From: Solirubrobacter phytolaccae
GTDB taxonomy: Bacteria; Actinomycetota; Thermoleophilia; Solirubrobacterales; Solirubrobacteraceae
Direction: 5' to 3'
Length of the DNA: 64,000 bases
NCBI RefSeq assembly: GCF_027587195.1
Contig: NZ_JAPDDP010000022.1
Span: 38,121 to 102,120 of the forward strand
Below are positions 38,044-47,903 of the stretch, piece after piece (within the stretch, counting starts at the first letter, position 1; every line of letters begins with the position of its first letter). Both the position numbers and the translations under genes were made by a program. The notes below the pieces were generated by a model. It made no database searches and had not been told where the DNA came from. It saw only the letters and a list, made by a program, of their open reading frames with translations.

Positions 38044-39588
38044 GTGAGCGACGCGAACCGCGTACCGCGGCCAGGCCGCGGCGTGCTGGTCCGCGGGCTG
38101 CTCGCGGCGGTGCTGATCCTGTCGCTGTCGGCGACCGCGGTCGCGTACGCCGTGCTGAGCGAGGTCGACAGCCTCGTCGACGACTTCACGCAGGACGGAC
38201 GCACGACGGTCAAGATCCCGGACCTCGACATCGAGGACGCGGGCGGCGCGCGCACGTTCCTCATCCTCGGCACCGACGAGCGCTACGCGGACAAGAAGGC
38301 GGGCGTCAAGCCGCGCTCGGACACGATCCTGCTCGCCCGCGTCGACCCGAAGTCGCGCCGCATCGCGCTGATGTCGCTGCCCCGCGACCTGAAGGTCAAG
38401 ATCCCCGGCGCCGGCACGAACAAGATCAACGTCGCGTACGAGATCGGCGGCCCCGGCAAGACGGTGTCGACGATCAAGAAGCTGTTCCGGGACGCCACGG
38501 GTGAGTCGTTCCCGATCACGAACGTGATCGCGGTCTCCTTCGGCGGCTTCCGGCGCGCGGTGGACTACGTCGGCGGCGTCTACGTCGACATCGACCGTCG
38601 CTACTACAACGACAACTCCACCGCCGCGGCCGGTGAGAACTACGCGACGATCGACGTCCAGCCCGGCTATCAGAAGCTCAAGGGCCAGGACGCGCTCGAC
38701 TACGTCCGCTACCGCCACGGCGACAACGACTTCTTCCGCGCGGCGCGCCAGCAGGACTTCCTGCGCCAGCTCACGCACCAGGACGCGATCCGGCAGCTGC
38801 TGAACGTGGGCAAGCGCCACGAGCTGGCGAAGATCTTCGGCCGCTACTTCGAGGTCGACGACAGCTTCACGGACACCGGCAACCTGCTCGCGCTGGGCCA
38901 GCTCGGCCTCTATATGGCGCAGGAGAAGGCGCCGGTCAACGAGGTCCGCTTCCCGGCGACCGAGGCCAAGAACCCGGCGGTCGACTCGTACCTGTACGTC
39001 AAGGACTCCGACCTGAAGAAGACCTTCGACGAGTTCATGACGGGCGAGGGCTCGTCGAACCCGCGCCGGCTCGACGAGACGACGCGCCCGAAGGCCACGG
39101 CGACGCCCGCGCGGACCAAGAAGAAGAACAAGCAGTCCTCGGTCGAGGGGCTCGAGCAGGCGAAGACCGAGGGCGAGAACATGGCCCTGATCGTCGCGAC
39201 CGAGAACAAGCTCAAGTTCCCGTTCTACTTCCCGGCGCTGCGCAAGACCGGCTCGCGCTACGCCGACCCGGAGCCGCGCGTGTACTCGCTCCGCGACGGC
39301 CAGAACAAGCTGCACCGCGCCTACCGGCTCACGCTCAACGCGGGCAGCTGGAGCGAGTACTACGGCATCCAGGGCACGACGTGGCGCAGCCCGCCGATCC
39401 TCGACGATCCCGACCGGGTGCGCGAGGTCGACGGGCGCAAGCTGGAGCTCTTCTACGACGGCAGCCATCTGCGGCTCGTCGCCTGGCGCACGAGCAAGGC
39501 CGCCTACTGGGTGACGAACACGCTCACACTGTCGATCCCGAACTCGCGGCTGATCGCCATGGCGAGCTCGCTCCGCCGCCTCAAGTAG
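38044..39588 (+). CDS. LytR-CpsA-Psr (LCP) family wall polymer ligase
   Basis: 514 residues, GTG start. One transmembrane helix near 14-38, then the LCP domain at about 68-245. Active-site residues of the family are visible: FLILGTDERY, KPRSDTILL (R91, D93), SLPRDLKV (R114, D115), NKINVAY, and the C-terminal DYVRYRHGDNDFFRAARQQ. The outer part (about 320-514) has a basic linker (TPARTKKKNKQ) and a second beta-rich domain. LCP enzymes transfer lipid-linked polymers onto peptidoglycan. The nearby WecA-like and nucleotide-sugar genes supply plausible substrates. A perfect palindrome follows the stop. Confidence 0.9.
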   Translation: MSDANRVPRPGRGVLVRGLLAAVLILSLSATAVAYAVLSEVDSLVDDFTQDGRTTVKIPDLDIEDAGGARTFLILGTDERYADKKAGVKPRSDTILLARVDPKSRRIALMSLPRDLKVKIPGAGTNKINVAYEIGGPGKTVSTIKKLFRDATGESFPITNVIAVSFGGFRRAVDYVGGVYVDIDRRYYNDNSTAAAGENYATIDVQPGYQKLKGQDALDYVRYRHGDNDFFRAARQQDFLRQLTHQDAIRQLLNVGKRHELAKIFGRYFEVDDSFTDTGNLLALGQLGLYMAQEKAPVNEVRFPATEAKNPAVDSYLYVKDSDLKKTFDEFMTGEGSSNPRRLDETTRPKATATPARTKKKNKQSSVEGLEQAKTEGENMALIVATENKLKFPFYFPALRKTGSRYADPEPRVYSLRDGQNKLHRAYRLTLNAGSWSEYYGIQGTTWRSPPILDDPDRVREVDGRKLELFYDGSHLRLVAWRTSKAAYWVTNTLTLSIPNSRLIAMASSLRRLK

Positions 39589-39600
39589 TTGCGCAGCACA

Positions 39601-39619
39601 TAAACGTCCAGGACGTTTA
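39601..39619. repeat. Central-A palindrome, copy 5
   Basis: TAAACGTCCAGGACGTTTA, identical to the copy at 7834. It sits between the convergent LCP and RTX-like genes, 12 bp after the LCP stop, in a context (GTTGCG before, GGTTCG after) that also resembles the tsaC copies. Confidence 0.75.
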
Positions 39620-39630
39620 GGTTCGCGCGG

Positions 39631-40839
39631 CTACTTGGAGGTCTTGTGGCGGGTGCGCTTCTCGCAGTCGCCCGAGATCTTCACGAGCTTGCGGTTGCCG
39701 GGCCACTCGGACTCGATGACCGTGTCGTTGCCGGGGCCGCATTTGATGGTCGCGCGGCCGCGGGCGATGATCGCCGTGATCGCGTCGTCGCCGTCGCCCG
39801 CGTCGACCGTGGTCTTGGCGCCCGAGGTGACCTTGATCTTGTCGTTGCCGGCGCCGCCGTTGATCAGCGAGCGCAGGCCGCCGCCCTGCAGGAAGTCGTC
39901 GCCGTCCTGCCCGAAGATGGTGTTCGTGCCGCGGCCGCCGTAGATCGTGTCGTTGCCGGCGCCGCCGTCGAGCACGTCGCTGGCCTGCTTGGCGCCGGCG
40001 AGCGCGTCGTGGTTCTGGTCGCCCCAGAGCACGTCCTCGCCCGCGAGGCCGGAGATCTTGTCCGAGCCCGCGCCGCCGCGCAGGTTGTCGTTGAGGTCGG
40101 TGCCGGTGCGGCTGCCGCCCTCGTTGCCGGTGGTGGCGCTGATGCCCTTGGTCGGGTCGACCGCCGCGGCCTGCTCGATGACGATCTCGCAGTTGACGAT
40201 GCGGGCGTCGCGGATGCGCGCCGCGACCGCACGGCCCCAGCTCGTGCCGCGCGGCGGGACGTAGAGCGTGTCGTTGCCGTTGCCGCAGTCGACGTCGTCC
40301 ACCAGGCTGTCGCCGTTGATGTAGATGACGTCGTCGCCGTCCTCGCCGAAGATGTGGTCGGGGCCGCTGTCGAAGTAGATGGTGTCGTTGCCCGGGCCGC
40401 CGAAGATCTCGTCGCCGCCGGAGCCGCCGTGGAGCGTGTCGTTGCCGTCGCCGCCCTCGACGCGGTCCGGGGCCGCGCCGCCGTCGAGGTTGTCGTCGCC
40501 CAGGCCGCCGTAGAGCGAGTCGTGGCCGAAGCCGCCGGTCGCGACGTCGTTGCCCTCGTCGCCGTTGAGGATGTCGTCGCCGGACGAGCCGTCCAGGACG
40601 TCGTCGCCCGCGCCGCCGGCGACGTCGTCGGGGCCGGTGTCGCCGAAGAGGGTGTCGTTGCCGCCCAGCCCGCGGACGCGATCGGCGCCGCCGTTGCCGT
40701 TGATCTTGTCCGGACCCTCGGTCCCCGTGAGCGCCTCGGCAGCGTTGGAACCGGTGACGGTCTTCGCCATGGCGGTCGTGGCCGGAGCGAGCGCGGCGAC
40801 CAGCGCCGTGGCGAGGAGAGCGGGGATCCGGGAGGACAT
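39631..40839 (-). CDS. Secreted RTX-like calcium-binding repeat protein
   Basis: 402 residues with a signal peptide (MSSRIPALLATALVAALAP). About 25 glycine-rich nonapeptide repeats of the GGxGxDxxx type (GGNDTLFGD, GGAGDDVLDG, GGDGNDTLHGG) occur in two blocks, at about 35-190 and 240-385, split by a roughly 50-residue stretch with Cys. Such repeats fold into calcium-bound parallel beta rolls. There is no toxin or protease domain and no type I secretion genes nearby. With a Sec signal it is probably a surface or extracellular structural protein. Confidence 0.85.
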   Translation of the reverse strand: MSSRIPALLATALVAALAPATTAMAKTVTGSNAAEALTGTEGPDKINGNGGADRVRGLGGNDTLFGDTGPDDVAGGAGDDVLDGSSGDDILNGDEGNDVATGGFGHDSLYGGLGDDNLDGGAAPDRVEGGDGNDTLHGGSGGDEIFGGPGNDTIYFDSGPDHIFGEDGDDVIYINGDSLVDDVDCGNGNDTLYVPPRGTSWGRAVAARIRDARIVNCEIVIEQAAAVDPTKGISATTGNEGGSRTGTDLNDNLRGGAGSDKISGLAGEDVLWGDQNHDALAGAKQASDVLDGGAGNDTIYGGRGTNTIFGQDGDDFLQGGGLRSLINGGAGNDKIKVTSGAKTTVDAGDGDDAITAIIARGRATIKCGPGNDTVIESEWPGNRKLVKISGDCEKRTRHKTSK

Positions 40840-40881
40840 GGTCTTCTTATCGACCTTGTCCTTCTAAGCTGAAGCGCCCTT

Positions 40882-42195
40882 ATGAGCACCAATCGAGAAC
40901 CGATCGGCGTGATCGGCACGGGCTACGTCGGGCTGGTCACCGCCGCGGGGTTCGCGGAGCTCGGCAACGAGGTCTTCTGCGTCGACATCGACAGCGAGAA
41001 GATCGAAGGCCTCAAGAACGGCCAGATTCCGATCTGGGAACCGGGCCTGGAGGAGCTGGTCGCCAAGCACCGCGACCGCCTGCACTTCTCCACCGACCTC
41101 GGCGACGCGCTGCAGCGGGCGCGCCTGCTCTTCGTCGCGGTGGGCACGCCGCCCACGTACTCCGGCGACGCGGACCTGTCCGCCGTCAACGCGGTCGTCG
41201 ACGCGATGCCGCCGTCCGATCAGCACGCGCTCGTGATGAAGTCGACCGTCCCGGTCGGCACGGGCGAGACGATCAAGCGCGTCTTCGCCGAGCAGGGCAA
41301 GCAGGGCTTCCGCTACGTGTCCTGCCCCGAGTTCCTCAAGGAGGGCTCGGCGATCAAGGACTTCCTGGAGCCCGACCGCGTGGTCGTGGGCGACGACGGC
41401 GACTGGGCCGGCGACGCCGTGGTCGACCTCTACGCGCCGCTGAACGCGCCGCTCGTGCGCACGGACATCAAGAGCGCCGAGATGGTCAAGCTCGCCTCCA
41501 ACGCCTTCCTGGCGACGAAGATCTCGTTCATCAACGAGATCGCCAACGTGTGCGAAGAGACCGGCGCCGACGTCGTCGAGGTCGCCAAGGGCATGGGCCT
41601 GGACAACCGCATCGGCCCGAAGTTCCTGCAGGCCGGTATCGGCTTCGGCGGCTCGTGCTTCCCGAAGGACGTCACCGCGCTCAAGCAGCTCGCCGGCAAC
41701 TCGGGCTACCACTTCCAGCTGCTGAACTCGGTGATCGAGGTCAACGAGCTGCAGAAGCGCCGCGTGATCGCCAAGCTCGAGAAGCACCTCGGGCGGCTCG
41801 TGGACAAGAAGATCGCGCTGCTCGGCCTGGCCTTCAAGCCGAACACCGACGACATGCGCGAGGCGTCCTCGCTGGTCCTCTCGTCCCGCCTGCAGGCCGC
41901 GGGCGCGCACGTGCGCGCCTATGACCCGGTCGCCGAGGAGGAGGCGCGCAAGCTCATCCGCGGCGTGTCCTTCAAGTCCACGGCGCTGGACGCGATCGAA
42001 GGCGCCGACGCCGTCGTGCTCGTCACGGAGTGGCCGGAGTTCGCCGAGCTGGACCTGGCGGAGGTCAAGAACGCGATGGCCGGCACCTTGCTGGTCGACG
42101 GTCGCAACCTGTTCGAGCCGGGCCGCGTGCGCGACGCCGGGCTGATCTACGAAGGGGTCGGGCGGGCCGCGAGCTCCGCGCACCAGGAGGTCTGA
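40882..42195 (+). CDS. ugd: UDP-glucose 6-dehydrogenase
   Basis: 437 residues. N-terminal NAD-binding GTGYVG at 12-17, catalytic Cys259 in GIGFGGSCFPKD, the Glu/Lys substrate residues in CPEFLKEGSAIKDFLEPDR and the KLASNAFLATKISFINE helix. It oxidises UDP-glucose to UDP-glucuronate for polysaccharide. The RTX-like gene diverges 42 bp away. The next gene (nucleotidyltransferase) follows after 5 bp, so a sugar-nucleotide operon is likely. Confidence 0.94.
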   Translation: MSTNREPIGVIGTGYVGLVTAAGFAELGNEVFCVDIDSEKIEGLKNGQIPIWEPGLEELVAKHRDRLHFSTDLGDALQRARLLFVAVGTPPTYSGDADLSAVNAVVDAMPPSDQHALVMKSTVPVGTGETIKRVFAEQGKQGFRYVSCPEFLKEGSAIKDFLEPDRVVVGDDGDWAGDAVVDLYAPLNAPLVRTDIKSAEMVKLASNAFLATKISFINEIANVCEETGADVVEVAKGMGLDNRIGPKFLQAGIGFGGSCFPKDVTALKQLAGNSGYHFQLLNSVIEVNELQKRRVIAKLEKHLGRLVDKKIALLGLAFKPNTDDMREASSLVLSSRLQAAGAHVRAYDPVAEEEARKLIRGVSFKSTALDAIEGADAVVLVTEWPEFAELDLAEVKNAMAGTLLVDGRNLFEPGRVRDAGLIYEGVGRAASSAHQEV

Positions 42196-42200
42196 GCGGC

Positions 42201-43301
42201 GTGCAGGCCCTCATCCTCGCCGGCGGCGAGGGCACGCGGCTGCGGCCGCTGACCTCGTCGGTGCCCAAGCCGGTCGTCCCCCTGGTCGACCGGCCGTTCA
42301 TCGTGTTCATGATCGACTGGCTGCGCCGGCACGGCGTGGACGACGTGATCATGTCCTGCGGGCATCTCGCCGACGGCGTGCGGGACGTGCTCGGCGACGG
42401 CTCCGGCGTCGGCGTGCGCCTGCGTTACGTCGAGGAGCCCAAGCCGCTCGGCACCGGCGGTGCGCTGAAGTTCGCCGAGGAATGGCTCGACGAGCGCTTC
42501 CTGATGCTCAACGGCGACGTGCTGACCGACCTGGACCTCAGCTCCCAGCTTGCGGAGCACGAGCGGACCGGCGCTCGCGCGACGCTCGCGCTGTACCCGG
42601 TCGAGGATCCCAGCGCCTACGGGCTCGTCCGGCTCGAGGCCGACGGCGCCGTGCGCGAGTTCGTCGAGAAGCCGTCCGCGGATCAGATCGACACGAACAA
42701 CATCTCCGCGGGCGCGTACGTGTTGGAGAAGTCGGTGCTGGAACTGCTGACCTACGGCGAGAAGGCCTCGATCGAGCGCGACGTGTTCCCGCGGCTCGTC
42801 GGCAACGGGCTGTTCGGCCACGTGCTCGAGGGCTACTGGATGGACATCGGGACGCCGCAGCGCTACCTGGAGGCGTCGTTCGACATCCTCGAGGGGAACG
42901 TGCAGACCGAGGTCAGCAAGCGCCTGGGGGAGACGTTCACCTGCATCGAGCAGGGCGTCACCCGTGACGGTCGTGTGATCCCGCCCGTGCTGATCGAGGA
43001 AGGCTGCGTGATCGGCGAGGGCGCGCGCGTCGGCGGGCGTGCGGTGCTCGAGCGGGGTGTCCGCGTGGGCGCGCACACCGTGATCGAGAGCGCGGTCGTG
43101 ATGGCCGGCGCGGAGATCGGCGAGCACTGCGCGCTGCACAACTGCATCGTCGGTCCGGGCGTGAAAATCGGCGATCATTGCGTCATCGACGACATGAGCG
43201 TCCTCGGCGCCGGCGTTAGCCTTGGCGACGGCAACACCGTCTCGAGAGGCGCTCGGCTGTTCCCGAACGTCTCGCTCCCGGAAAGGGCCCTCCTGTTTTG
43301 A
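42201..43301 (+). CDS. Sugar-1-phosphate nucleotidyltransferase (GDP-mannose pyrophosphorylase-like)
   Basis: 366 residues, GTG start preceded by CCAGGAGG within the end of ugd. The N-terminal nucleotidyltransferase has LILAGGEGTRLRPLT at 4-18 and SVPKPVVPLVDRP; the middle has LNGDVLTDLD and VEKPSADQIDTNNISAG. The C-terminal 100 residues are a left-handed beta helix with hexapeptide repeats (VIGEGARVGGRAVLERGV...). This layout fits mannose-1-phosphate guanylyltransferase, and the isomerase downstream supports a mannose route. The nucleotide cannot be proved from sequence. The stop overlaps the TTG start of the next gene. Confidence 0.88.
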   Translation: MQALILAGGEGTRLRPLTSSVPKPVVPLVDRPFIVFMIDWLRRHGVDDVIMSCGHLADGVRDVLGDGSGVGVRLRYVEEPKPLGTGGALKFAEEWLDERFLMLNGDVLTDLDLSSQLAEHERTGARATLALYPVEDPSAYGLVRLEADGAVREFVEKPSADQIDTNNISAGAYVLEKSVLELLTYGEKASIERDVFPRLVGNGLFGHVLEGYWMDIGTPQRYLEASFDILEGNVQTEVSKRLGETFTCIEQGVTRDGRVIPPVLIEEGCVIGEGARVGGRAVLERGVRVGAHTVIESAVVMAGAEIGEHCALHNCIVGPGVKIGDHCVIDDMSVLGAGVSLGDGNTVSRGARLFPNVSLPERALLF

Positions 43302-44344
43302 CCACCGCGCTCGATCTGAACTTCGCGCTCGACACCACGGGACAGCTCGACGAGGTCCTCGGTCTTCCCGAGCATCTGCGCGACGCGCTGTGGCGGGTGG
43401 ACTCCTCGCAGGCGCGTCCGGTCGACGCGACGGGCGGCGTGATCATCTCGGGCATGGGTGGCTCGGCGTCCGGCGGGCGCCTGGCGCAGGGCGCGATCGG
43501 GCCGCGGCTGAAGCGGCCGCTGGTGGTCGCGGACGGCTACGCGCTGCCCGGCTGGGCAGGCCCGTCGACGTTGGTGCTGCACTCGAGCTACTCCGGCAAC
43601 ACGGAGGAGACGCTCTCGGGCTACGACGACGCGGCCCAGCGCGGCGCCGCGCAGCTCGTCGCCTCCACGGGCGGCGCGCTGGTCGACCACGCGCGGCGCG
43701 ACGGCGTCCCCGTGATCCCGATCCCGGGCGGCTTCCAGCCGCGCGCCGCGGTCGGCTACGCGCTCGTCTCCGCGCTGGAGGCGGCCGCGCTCGGCGGCGC
43801 GGCGCCCTCGCTGCGCGACGAGATCGAGGCCGCGGCCGACCTGGCGGAGACGCTCGCCGTCGAGTGGGGCCCGGGGTCCGGTGCGGACTCGGAGGCGAAG
43901 GCGATCGCGCGGGCGCTGCACGGCACCGTCCCGGTCATCGCGGGCGCGGAGCTCGCGGCCGCCGCGGCCTACCGCTGGAAGTGCCAGTTCAACGAGAACG
44001 GCCAGCTGCCCGCGTTCGCGTCGGCGCTGCCGGAGCTCGACCACAACGAGATCGTGGGCTGGGAGTCGGCGCGTGAGCTCGGGCGCTTCTCCTACGTCTC
44101 GCTCGAGGACCCGGGCGCGCACGAGCGCAACCAGCTGCGGGCCGAGCTGACGGCGGAGATCGCCGAGGCCGGCGCCGCGCCGGTGGTGCGGGTGCAGGCG
44201 CGCGGTGAGACGCGCGTGGAGCGGCTCGTGTCGCTGGTCCTGCTGGGCGATCTCGTCTCGATCTACGCGGCCGTGCTGCGCGGCGCGGACCCGGTCGACA
44301 TCCCCGCGATCGACTCGCTCAAGGCCTCGCTGTCTTCCCGCTAG
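43298..44344 (+). CDS. SIS-domain phosphoglucose/phosphomannose isomerase
   Basis: 348 residues, TTG start overlapping the previous stop (TTGA). The first SIS domain has ISGMGGSASGGRLAQGAI and LHSSYSGNTEETLSGYDDA (phosphosugar-binding Ser/Thr residues); the second SIS half has the bifunctional PGI/PMI C-terminal features KCQFNENGQLPAF and ELDHNEIVGWE. It interconverts fructose-6-phosphate with glucose-6- or mannose-6-phosphate. Together with the neighbour it gives a path to GDP-mannose, though the mutase is not here. No start better than TTG exists in frame. Confidence 0.88.
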   Translation: MTTALDLNFALDTTGQLDEVLGLPEHLRDALWRVDSSQARPVDATGGVIISGMGGSASGGRLAQGAIGPRLKRPLVVADGYALPGWAGPSTLVLHSSYSGNTEETLSGYDDAAQRGAAQLVASTGGALVDHARRDGVPVIPIPGGFQPRAAVGYALVSALEAAALGGAAPSLRDEIEAAADLAETLAVEWGPGSGADSEAKAIARALHGTVPVIAGAELAAAAAYRWKCQFNENGQLPAFASALPELDHNEIVGWESARELGRFSYVSLEDPGAHERNQLRAELTAEIAEAGAAPVVRVQARGETRVERLVSLVLLGDLVSIYAAVLRGADPVDIPAIDSLKASLSSR

Positions 44345-44367
44345 CGCAAGGGCTCGCCGCGGGCGTC

Positions 44368-45396
44368 GTGCTCGCGCGGCTCGGGCGAGGGCGGGTGCGG
44401 CGCGCGCCGCTGGCGTCGGGGACGACCTTCGACGGCTCCGTCTCTGTGGTCATCCCGGCGCGGGACGAGGCGGCGCGGATCGGGCCGTGCCTGGACGGCG
44501 TGCTCGCCGACCCGGACGTGCTGGAGGTCGTGGTCGTGGACGACGGCTCGGTCGACGGCACCGCCGAGCTGGCGCGGGCGCGCGGGGCACGTGTGGTGGC
44601 GGCGGGCGAGCCGCCGGCCGGGTGGGTCGGCAAGCCGTGGGCGCTGCAGCGCGGGCTCGAGGCGGCGCGGGGCGACGTGGTCGTGTCGGTGGACGCGGAC
44701 ACGCGGCCGCGGGTCGGGCTGGCGGGTGCGGCCGCCGCGGCGCTGGCGGACGCGGACCTGGTGAGCGTGGGCGCGCGCTTCGTCTGCTCCACCGCGGGCG
44801 AGCGGGTGCTGCACCCGGCGCTGCTGGCGACGCTCGTGTACCGCTACGGGCCGCCGGACGCCGACGCGCGCGTGGCCGTGGACCGGTTGATGATCAACGG
44901 GCAGTGCACCGCGGTGCGGCGTCGCGAGCTGCTCGACGCGGGCGGGTACGCGGAGGCCTCGGGGCACATGACCGACGACGCGGCCTTCGCGCGGGCGCTG
45001 GCGCGGCGGGGCTGGCGGGTGGCGTTCCACGACGGCGGCGGGCTGATCGACGTCGACATGCACGAGTCGGCGGCCGAGACGTGGCGCGAGTGGGGGCGTT
45101 CGATCGCGCTGACCGACGTGACCTCGCCGGCCTGGCGTGTCGCCGACGTGGGCGTGGTGTGGCTGACCCTGGGGCTCCCGTGGCTGCGGCTGGCGTCGCG
45201 GCGCGCGGGCAAGCTGGACGTCGCGCTGCTCGTGCTCCGGCTCGTGATGCTGGGCGCGACAGCGCCCGCGTACGCCCGGCGCGGCCTCCCGTACTGGCTC
45301 TCACCGCTCGCCGACGTGCCCGCGGCGGCGCGGCTCACGTGGTCGGCGGCGCGCCCGTCGCGGCGCTGGCGGGGGCGCTCGTACGACGACGCGTGA
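44368..45396 (+). CDS. GT2 glycosyltransferase (CruG/CrtQ/HpnB-like)
   Basis: 342 residues from a GTG at 44368; the frame is open further upstream with a hydrophobic stretch but lacks a standard start there. The GT-A fold has VSVVIPARDEAARIG, DDGS at 58-61, WVGKPWALQRG (87-96, typical of carotenoid and hopanoid GTs) and DADT at 109-112. The second half has GHMTDDAAFARAL and two C-terminal membrane helices. Context with CruF, CrtA-like and CrtI-like genes makes a carotenoid glycosyltransferase likely; the acceptor is inferred. Its 3' end overlaps the PlsY-like gene by 62 bp tail to tail. Confidence 0.82.
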   Translation: MLARLGRGRVRRAPLASGTTFDGSVSVVIPARDEAARIGPCLDGVLADPDVLEVVVVDDGSVDGTAELARARGARVVAAGEPPAGWVGKPWALQRGLEAARGDVVVSVDADTRPRVGLAGAAAAALADADLVSVGARFVCSTAGERVLHPALLATLVYRYGPPDADARVAVDRLMINGQCTAVRRRELLDAGGYAEASGHMTDDAAFARALARRGWRVAFHDGGGLIDVDMHESAAETWREWGRSIALTDVTSPAWRVADVGVVWLTLGLPWLRLASRRAGKLDVALLVLRLVMLGATAPAYARRGLPYWLSPLADVPAAARLTWSAARPSRRWRGRSYDDA

Positions 45397-45916
45397 CGAA
45401 TAGGGCGCCGATGAACGTCATCAGCGCCCCCGTCGCGATGACGTGCTCGACGGGGTCCGTGAGCAGCTGGACGAGCGGGAAGGCGAAGACGGATACGCGC
45501 GCGGCGTACTTGAAGGCGGTCACGACGGTGACGACGATCGCGAGCGCGCCGCACGCGACGGCGGCGAGTGGCGAGAGCGCGAAGGCGCCGCCGACGAAGC
45601 ACATGATCGACTTGCCGCCCCGACCCGGATGCGGGAGCGGGAAGGCGTGGCCGACCATCGCCCCGGCGACGGCCGCGAACGCGGGCCAGAAGCCGAACGC
45701 GAGGTGCGCCGCGGCCGCGGGGAGCAGGGCCTTCGCGCCGTCGCCCAGGAAGGCGGGGAGCGCTTTGCTCGGGCCGAGCTGCTCGAGCGCGTTCCAGGCG
45801 CCCGGGTTGCCGTCGCCCGTCGCGAGCAGGTTCACGCCGTGACGGCGCGCCACGAGCAGCGCGACCGGGATCGCACCGCAGATGTAGCCCAACAGGGCTG
45901 CTAGCCCGTACTCCAC
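45335..45916 (-). CDS. PlsY-like acyltransferase
   Basis: 193 residues from a GTG at 45916. About five transmembrane segments. PlsY motifs are recognisable but diverged: [26 protein letters not shown] (canonical GSGNIGATN), and [17 protein letters not shown] (canonical GHxFPxxLxFKGGKG). Family members acylate glycerol-3-phosphate from acyl phosphate. Because of the drift and the carotenoid setting, acylation of another acceptor is possible, but housekeeping PlsY cannot be excluded. Its start codon lies 2 bp from that of the divergent CrtA-like gene. Confidence 0.75.
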   Translation of the reverse strand: MEYGLAALLGYICGAIPVALLVARRHGVNLLATGDGNPGAWNALEQLGPSKALPAFLGDGAKALLPAAAAHLAFGFWPAFAAVAGAMVGHAFPLPHPGRGGKSIMCFVGGAFALSPLAAVACGALAIVVTVVTAFKYAARVSVFAFPLVQLLTDPVEHVIATGALMTFIGALFVTRRRTSAPASAATGAPPTT

Positions 45917-45918
45917 TC

Positions 45919-46599
45919 GTGCCCCTCGCGTCGTTCCATCTCGTTCGCTACCCCGGAAGGCGCGACGGTCTCCCACACATGGCCTGGGACCGGCCCGTGC
46001 TGGCCCGCACCGCCGGCCTGCGGTTCTTCCGCCAGCTCGGAACGGGCGCGGGCGACACGATGACGCTGTCGGCCGACCTGCGCCGCTGGGCGCTCTTCGC
46101 CGTCTGGGACGACGAGGCCGCGCTCGACACGTTCCTGGCGACTTCGCCGATCGCCGAGCGCTGGCGCGGGGCCGAGCGCTACACCGTGCGGCTCGCGCCC
46201 GTGCGCCACCACGGCGCGTGGGGCGGCGCCGACCCGCTGACGGGCCCGTCCACCGCGGACTCCACGGACGGCCCGGTCGCGATCCTCACGCGGGCCGCGA
46301 TCCGGCCGCGGAAGCTGCTCGCGTTCCATCGCGCCGTGCCCGGGCCGGCGCGGGCGCTCCACGGCTCGCCCGGGTTGCTCGCGTCCGTGGCCATCGGTGA
46401 GGTGCCGGTGCTGCGGCAGGCGACGTTCTCGCTCTGGCAGGACCTCGACTCGGTCAAGGGCTACGCGTACCGCAACGCCGCGCACGCCGAGGTCGTCCGG
46501 CGCACGCGGGCGGAGCGCTGGTACTCCGAGGAGCTGTTCGCGCGCTTTGCGCCCTATCGCGCCGAGGGGACGTGGGACGGGCGTGACCCGCTGAGCTGA
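45919..46599 (+). CDS. CrtA-like carotenoid monooxygenase
   Basis: 226 residues, GTG start. Matches the spheroidene monooxygenase family: [71 protein letters not shown] and [15 protein letters not shown] near the C-terminus. CrtA adds a 2-keto group next to C-1 of acyclic carotenoids. The start is supported by the N-terminal [21 protein letters not shown], which aligns with the family's beginning. The 3' end overlaps the second CrtI gene by 46 bp. Confidence 0.8.
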   Translation: MPLASFHLVRYPGRRDGLPHMAWDRPVLARTAGLRFFRQLGTGAGDTMTLSADLRRWALFAVWDDEAALDTFLATSPIAERWRGAERYTVRLAPVRHHGAWGGADPLTGPSTADSTDGPVAILTRAAIRPRKLLAFHRAVPGPARALHGSPGLLASVAIGEVPVLRQATFSLWQDLDSVKGYAYRNAAHAEVVRRTRAERWYSEELFARFAPYRAEGTWDGRDPLS

Positions 46600-47903
46600 C
46601 GGGCGACGCTGCGGCCGCCGAGGGTCACGAGCGGGAGGCCGCCGCCCGGATGCACGGTGCCGCCGCAGAGCCACAGGCCGTCGATGCCGCGGATCGTGTT
46701 GCCGGGGCGGCGCATCGCGCCGAGGCGGCCGTGCGGGGCGCCGCCGTAGATCGGGCCGCCGAGGTCGGCGGGGGTGACGCGCTCGACGACGCCGGGGTGA
46801 AGGTCCAGCCGCTCGAGCACCGCGGCTTGCGTCCCGTCCCAATCGGCAGGGGAGGCGGGCGCGTTGACGAGCACGAACCACCCCTGCCCGGGCGGCGCGC
46901 AGACGTAGAGCGTCGGGTCGCGCGGCATGCGCCGGTGGGTGAAGACGTCGTCGAACTCGGCGTCATAGTCGGCCGGGAAGAGGATCCGGTGGTGCGCGGG
47001 GGCGGGATCGGTCGTGCCGAGCAGCAGCGCGAGCCCGGACAGCGACGGCGTGCGGCGGCGCGCGGCGCGGCCCAGCAGCTGCGTGCGGACGACCCGCTCG
47101 TCGACGTCGGTCACGACCGCGTCGGCGGCGAACGCGCCCGTCGTCGTCTCCACGCCCCAGACGCGGCCGTGGGCCACGCCGATCCGCTCGACCGCGCAGC
47201 GCAGGTGCAACGCACCCCCGAGCGCCTCGAGCCGCCGCACCATGGCCTCCACGAGCGCGTACATCCCGCCGCGTGGGTGCCAGGCGCCGAACGCGTGCTC
47301 GACGTAGCCCGCGACGGCCAGTGCGGCGGGCGCCCGGCGCGGGTCGGCGCCCGCGTAGGTCGCGAACCGCTCGATCACCATCCGCAGCCGCGGGTCCCGG
47401 GCCGTGGCGCGGGCGAGGTCGCGCAGCGTCCACCACGGCTTGACGGCCAGCGCGTCCCGCGGGTCCGGCGGCGGCTCACCCGGTGCGGGGCGGCGCGGCG
47501 GCCACGGCGGCGGCCCGGTGAGGAAGCGCTCGGAAGCCCGCCACATCGACGCGCACACGGCGAGGAAGCGCATCCAGTCGCTGCCCGCGCCCGGCGACCA
47601 CGCCTCGAGCGCCGCGAGCGCCCGCGGGAGGTCGGCCGACAGCTCGAGCGTGCTGCCGTCCGCGAACTCGTAGCGCGTGACCGGCTCCACCCGCAGCAGC
47701 TCGACGTCGAGGTCGGCGAACACCCACGGCATCGTCAGCAGCGAAGGGCCGGCGTCCCACGTGAACCCGCCGCTCTGGACCCGGGCGCACTTGCCGCCGG
47801 GGGCGGCGCCCCGTTCGAACACGGTCACGCGGTGCCCGGCCTCGGCGAGCTCGATCGCCGCGGCGAGCCCGCCCACCCCGGCGCCGACGACCGCGACCTT
47901 CAT
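46554..47903 (-). CDS. CrtI-family carotenoid desaturase/oxidoreductase (CrtD-like)
   Basis: 449 residues from the ATG at 47903, which overlaps the cruF stop (ATGA). N-terminal FAD-binding [20 protein letters not shown] and the CrtI-specific [28 protein letters not shown]-terminal [25 protein letters not shown]. It is shorter and more drifted than the neighbouring CrtI. Its place after cruF suggests a later desaturation, such as C-3',4' in the manner of CrtD. That assignment is from context; amine-oxidase relatives with other reactions exist. Confidence 0.8.
   Translation of the reverse strand: MKVAVVGAGVGGLAAAIELAEAGHRVTVFERGAAPGGKCARVQSGGFTWDAGPSLLTMPWVFADLDVELLRVEPVTRYEFADGSTLELSADLPRALAALEAWSPGAGSDWMRFLAVCASMWRASERFLTGPPPWPPRRPAPGEPPPDPRDALAVKPWWTLRDLARATARDPRLRMVIERFATYAGADPRRAPAALAVAGYVEHAFGAWHPRGGMYALVEAMVRRLEALGGALHLRCAVERIGVAHGRVWGVETTTGAFAADAVVTDVDERVVRTQLLGRAARRRTPSLSGLALLLGTTDPAPAHHRILFPADYDAEFDDVFTHRRMPRDPTLYVCAPPGQGWFVLVNAPASPADWDGTQAAVLERLDLHPGVVERVTPADLGGPIYGGAPHGRLGAMRRPGNTIRGIDGLWLCGGTVHPGGGLPLVTLGGRSVARQLSGSRPSHVPSAR

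Noticed and set aside
39631..40839. Regular short repeats that might be a CRISPR array or satellite
   Set aside because: They translate to GGxGxDxxx calcium-binding nonapeptides in one open frame and vary in the way coding repeats do.
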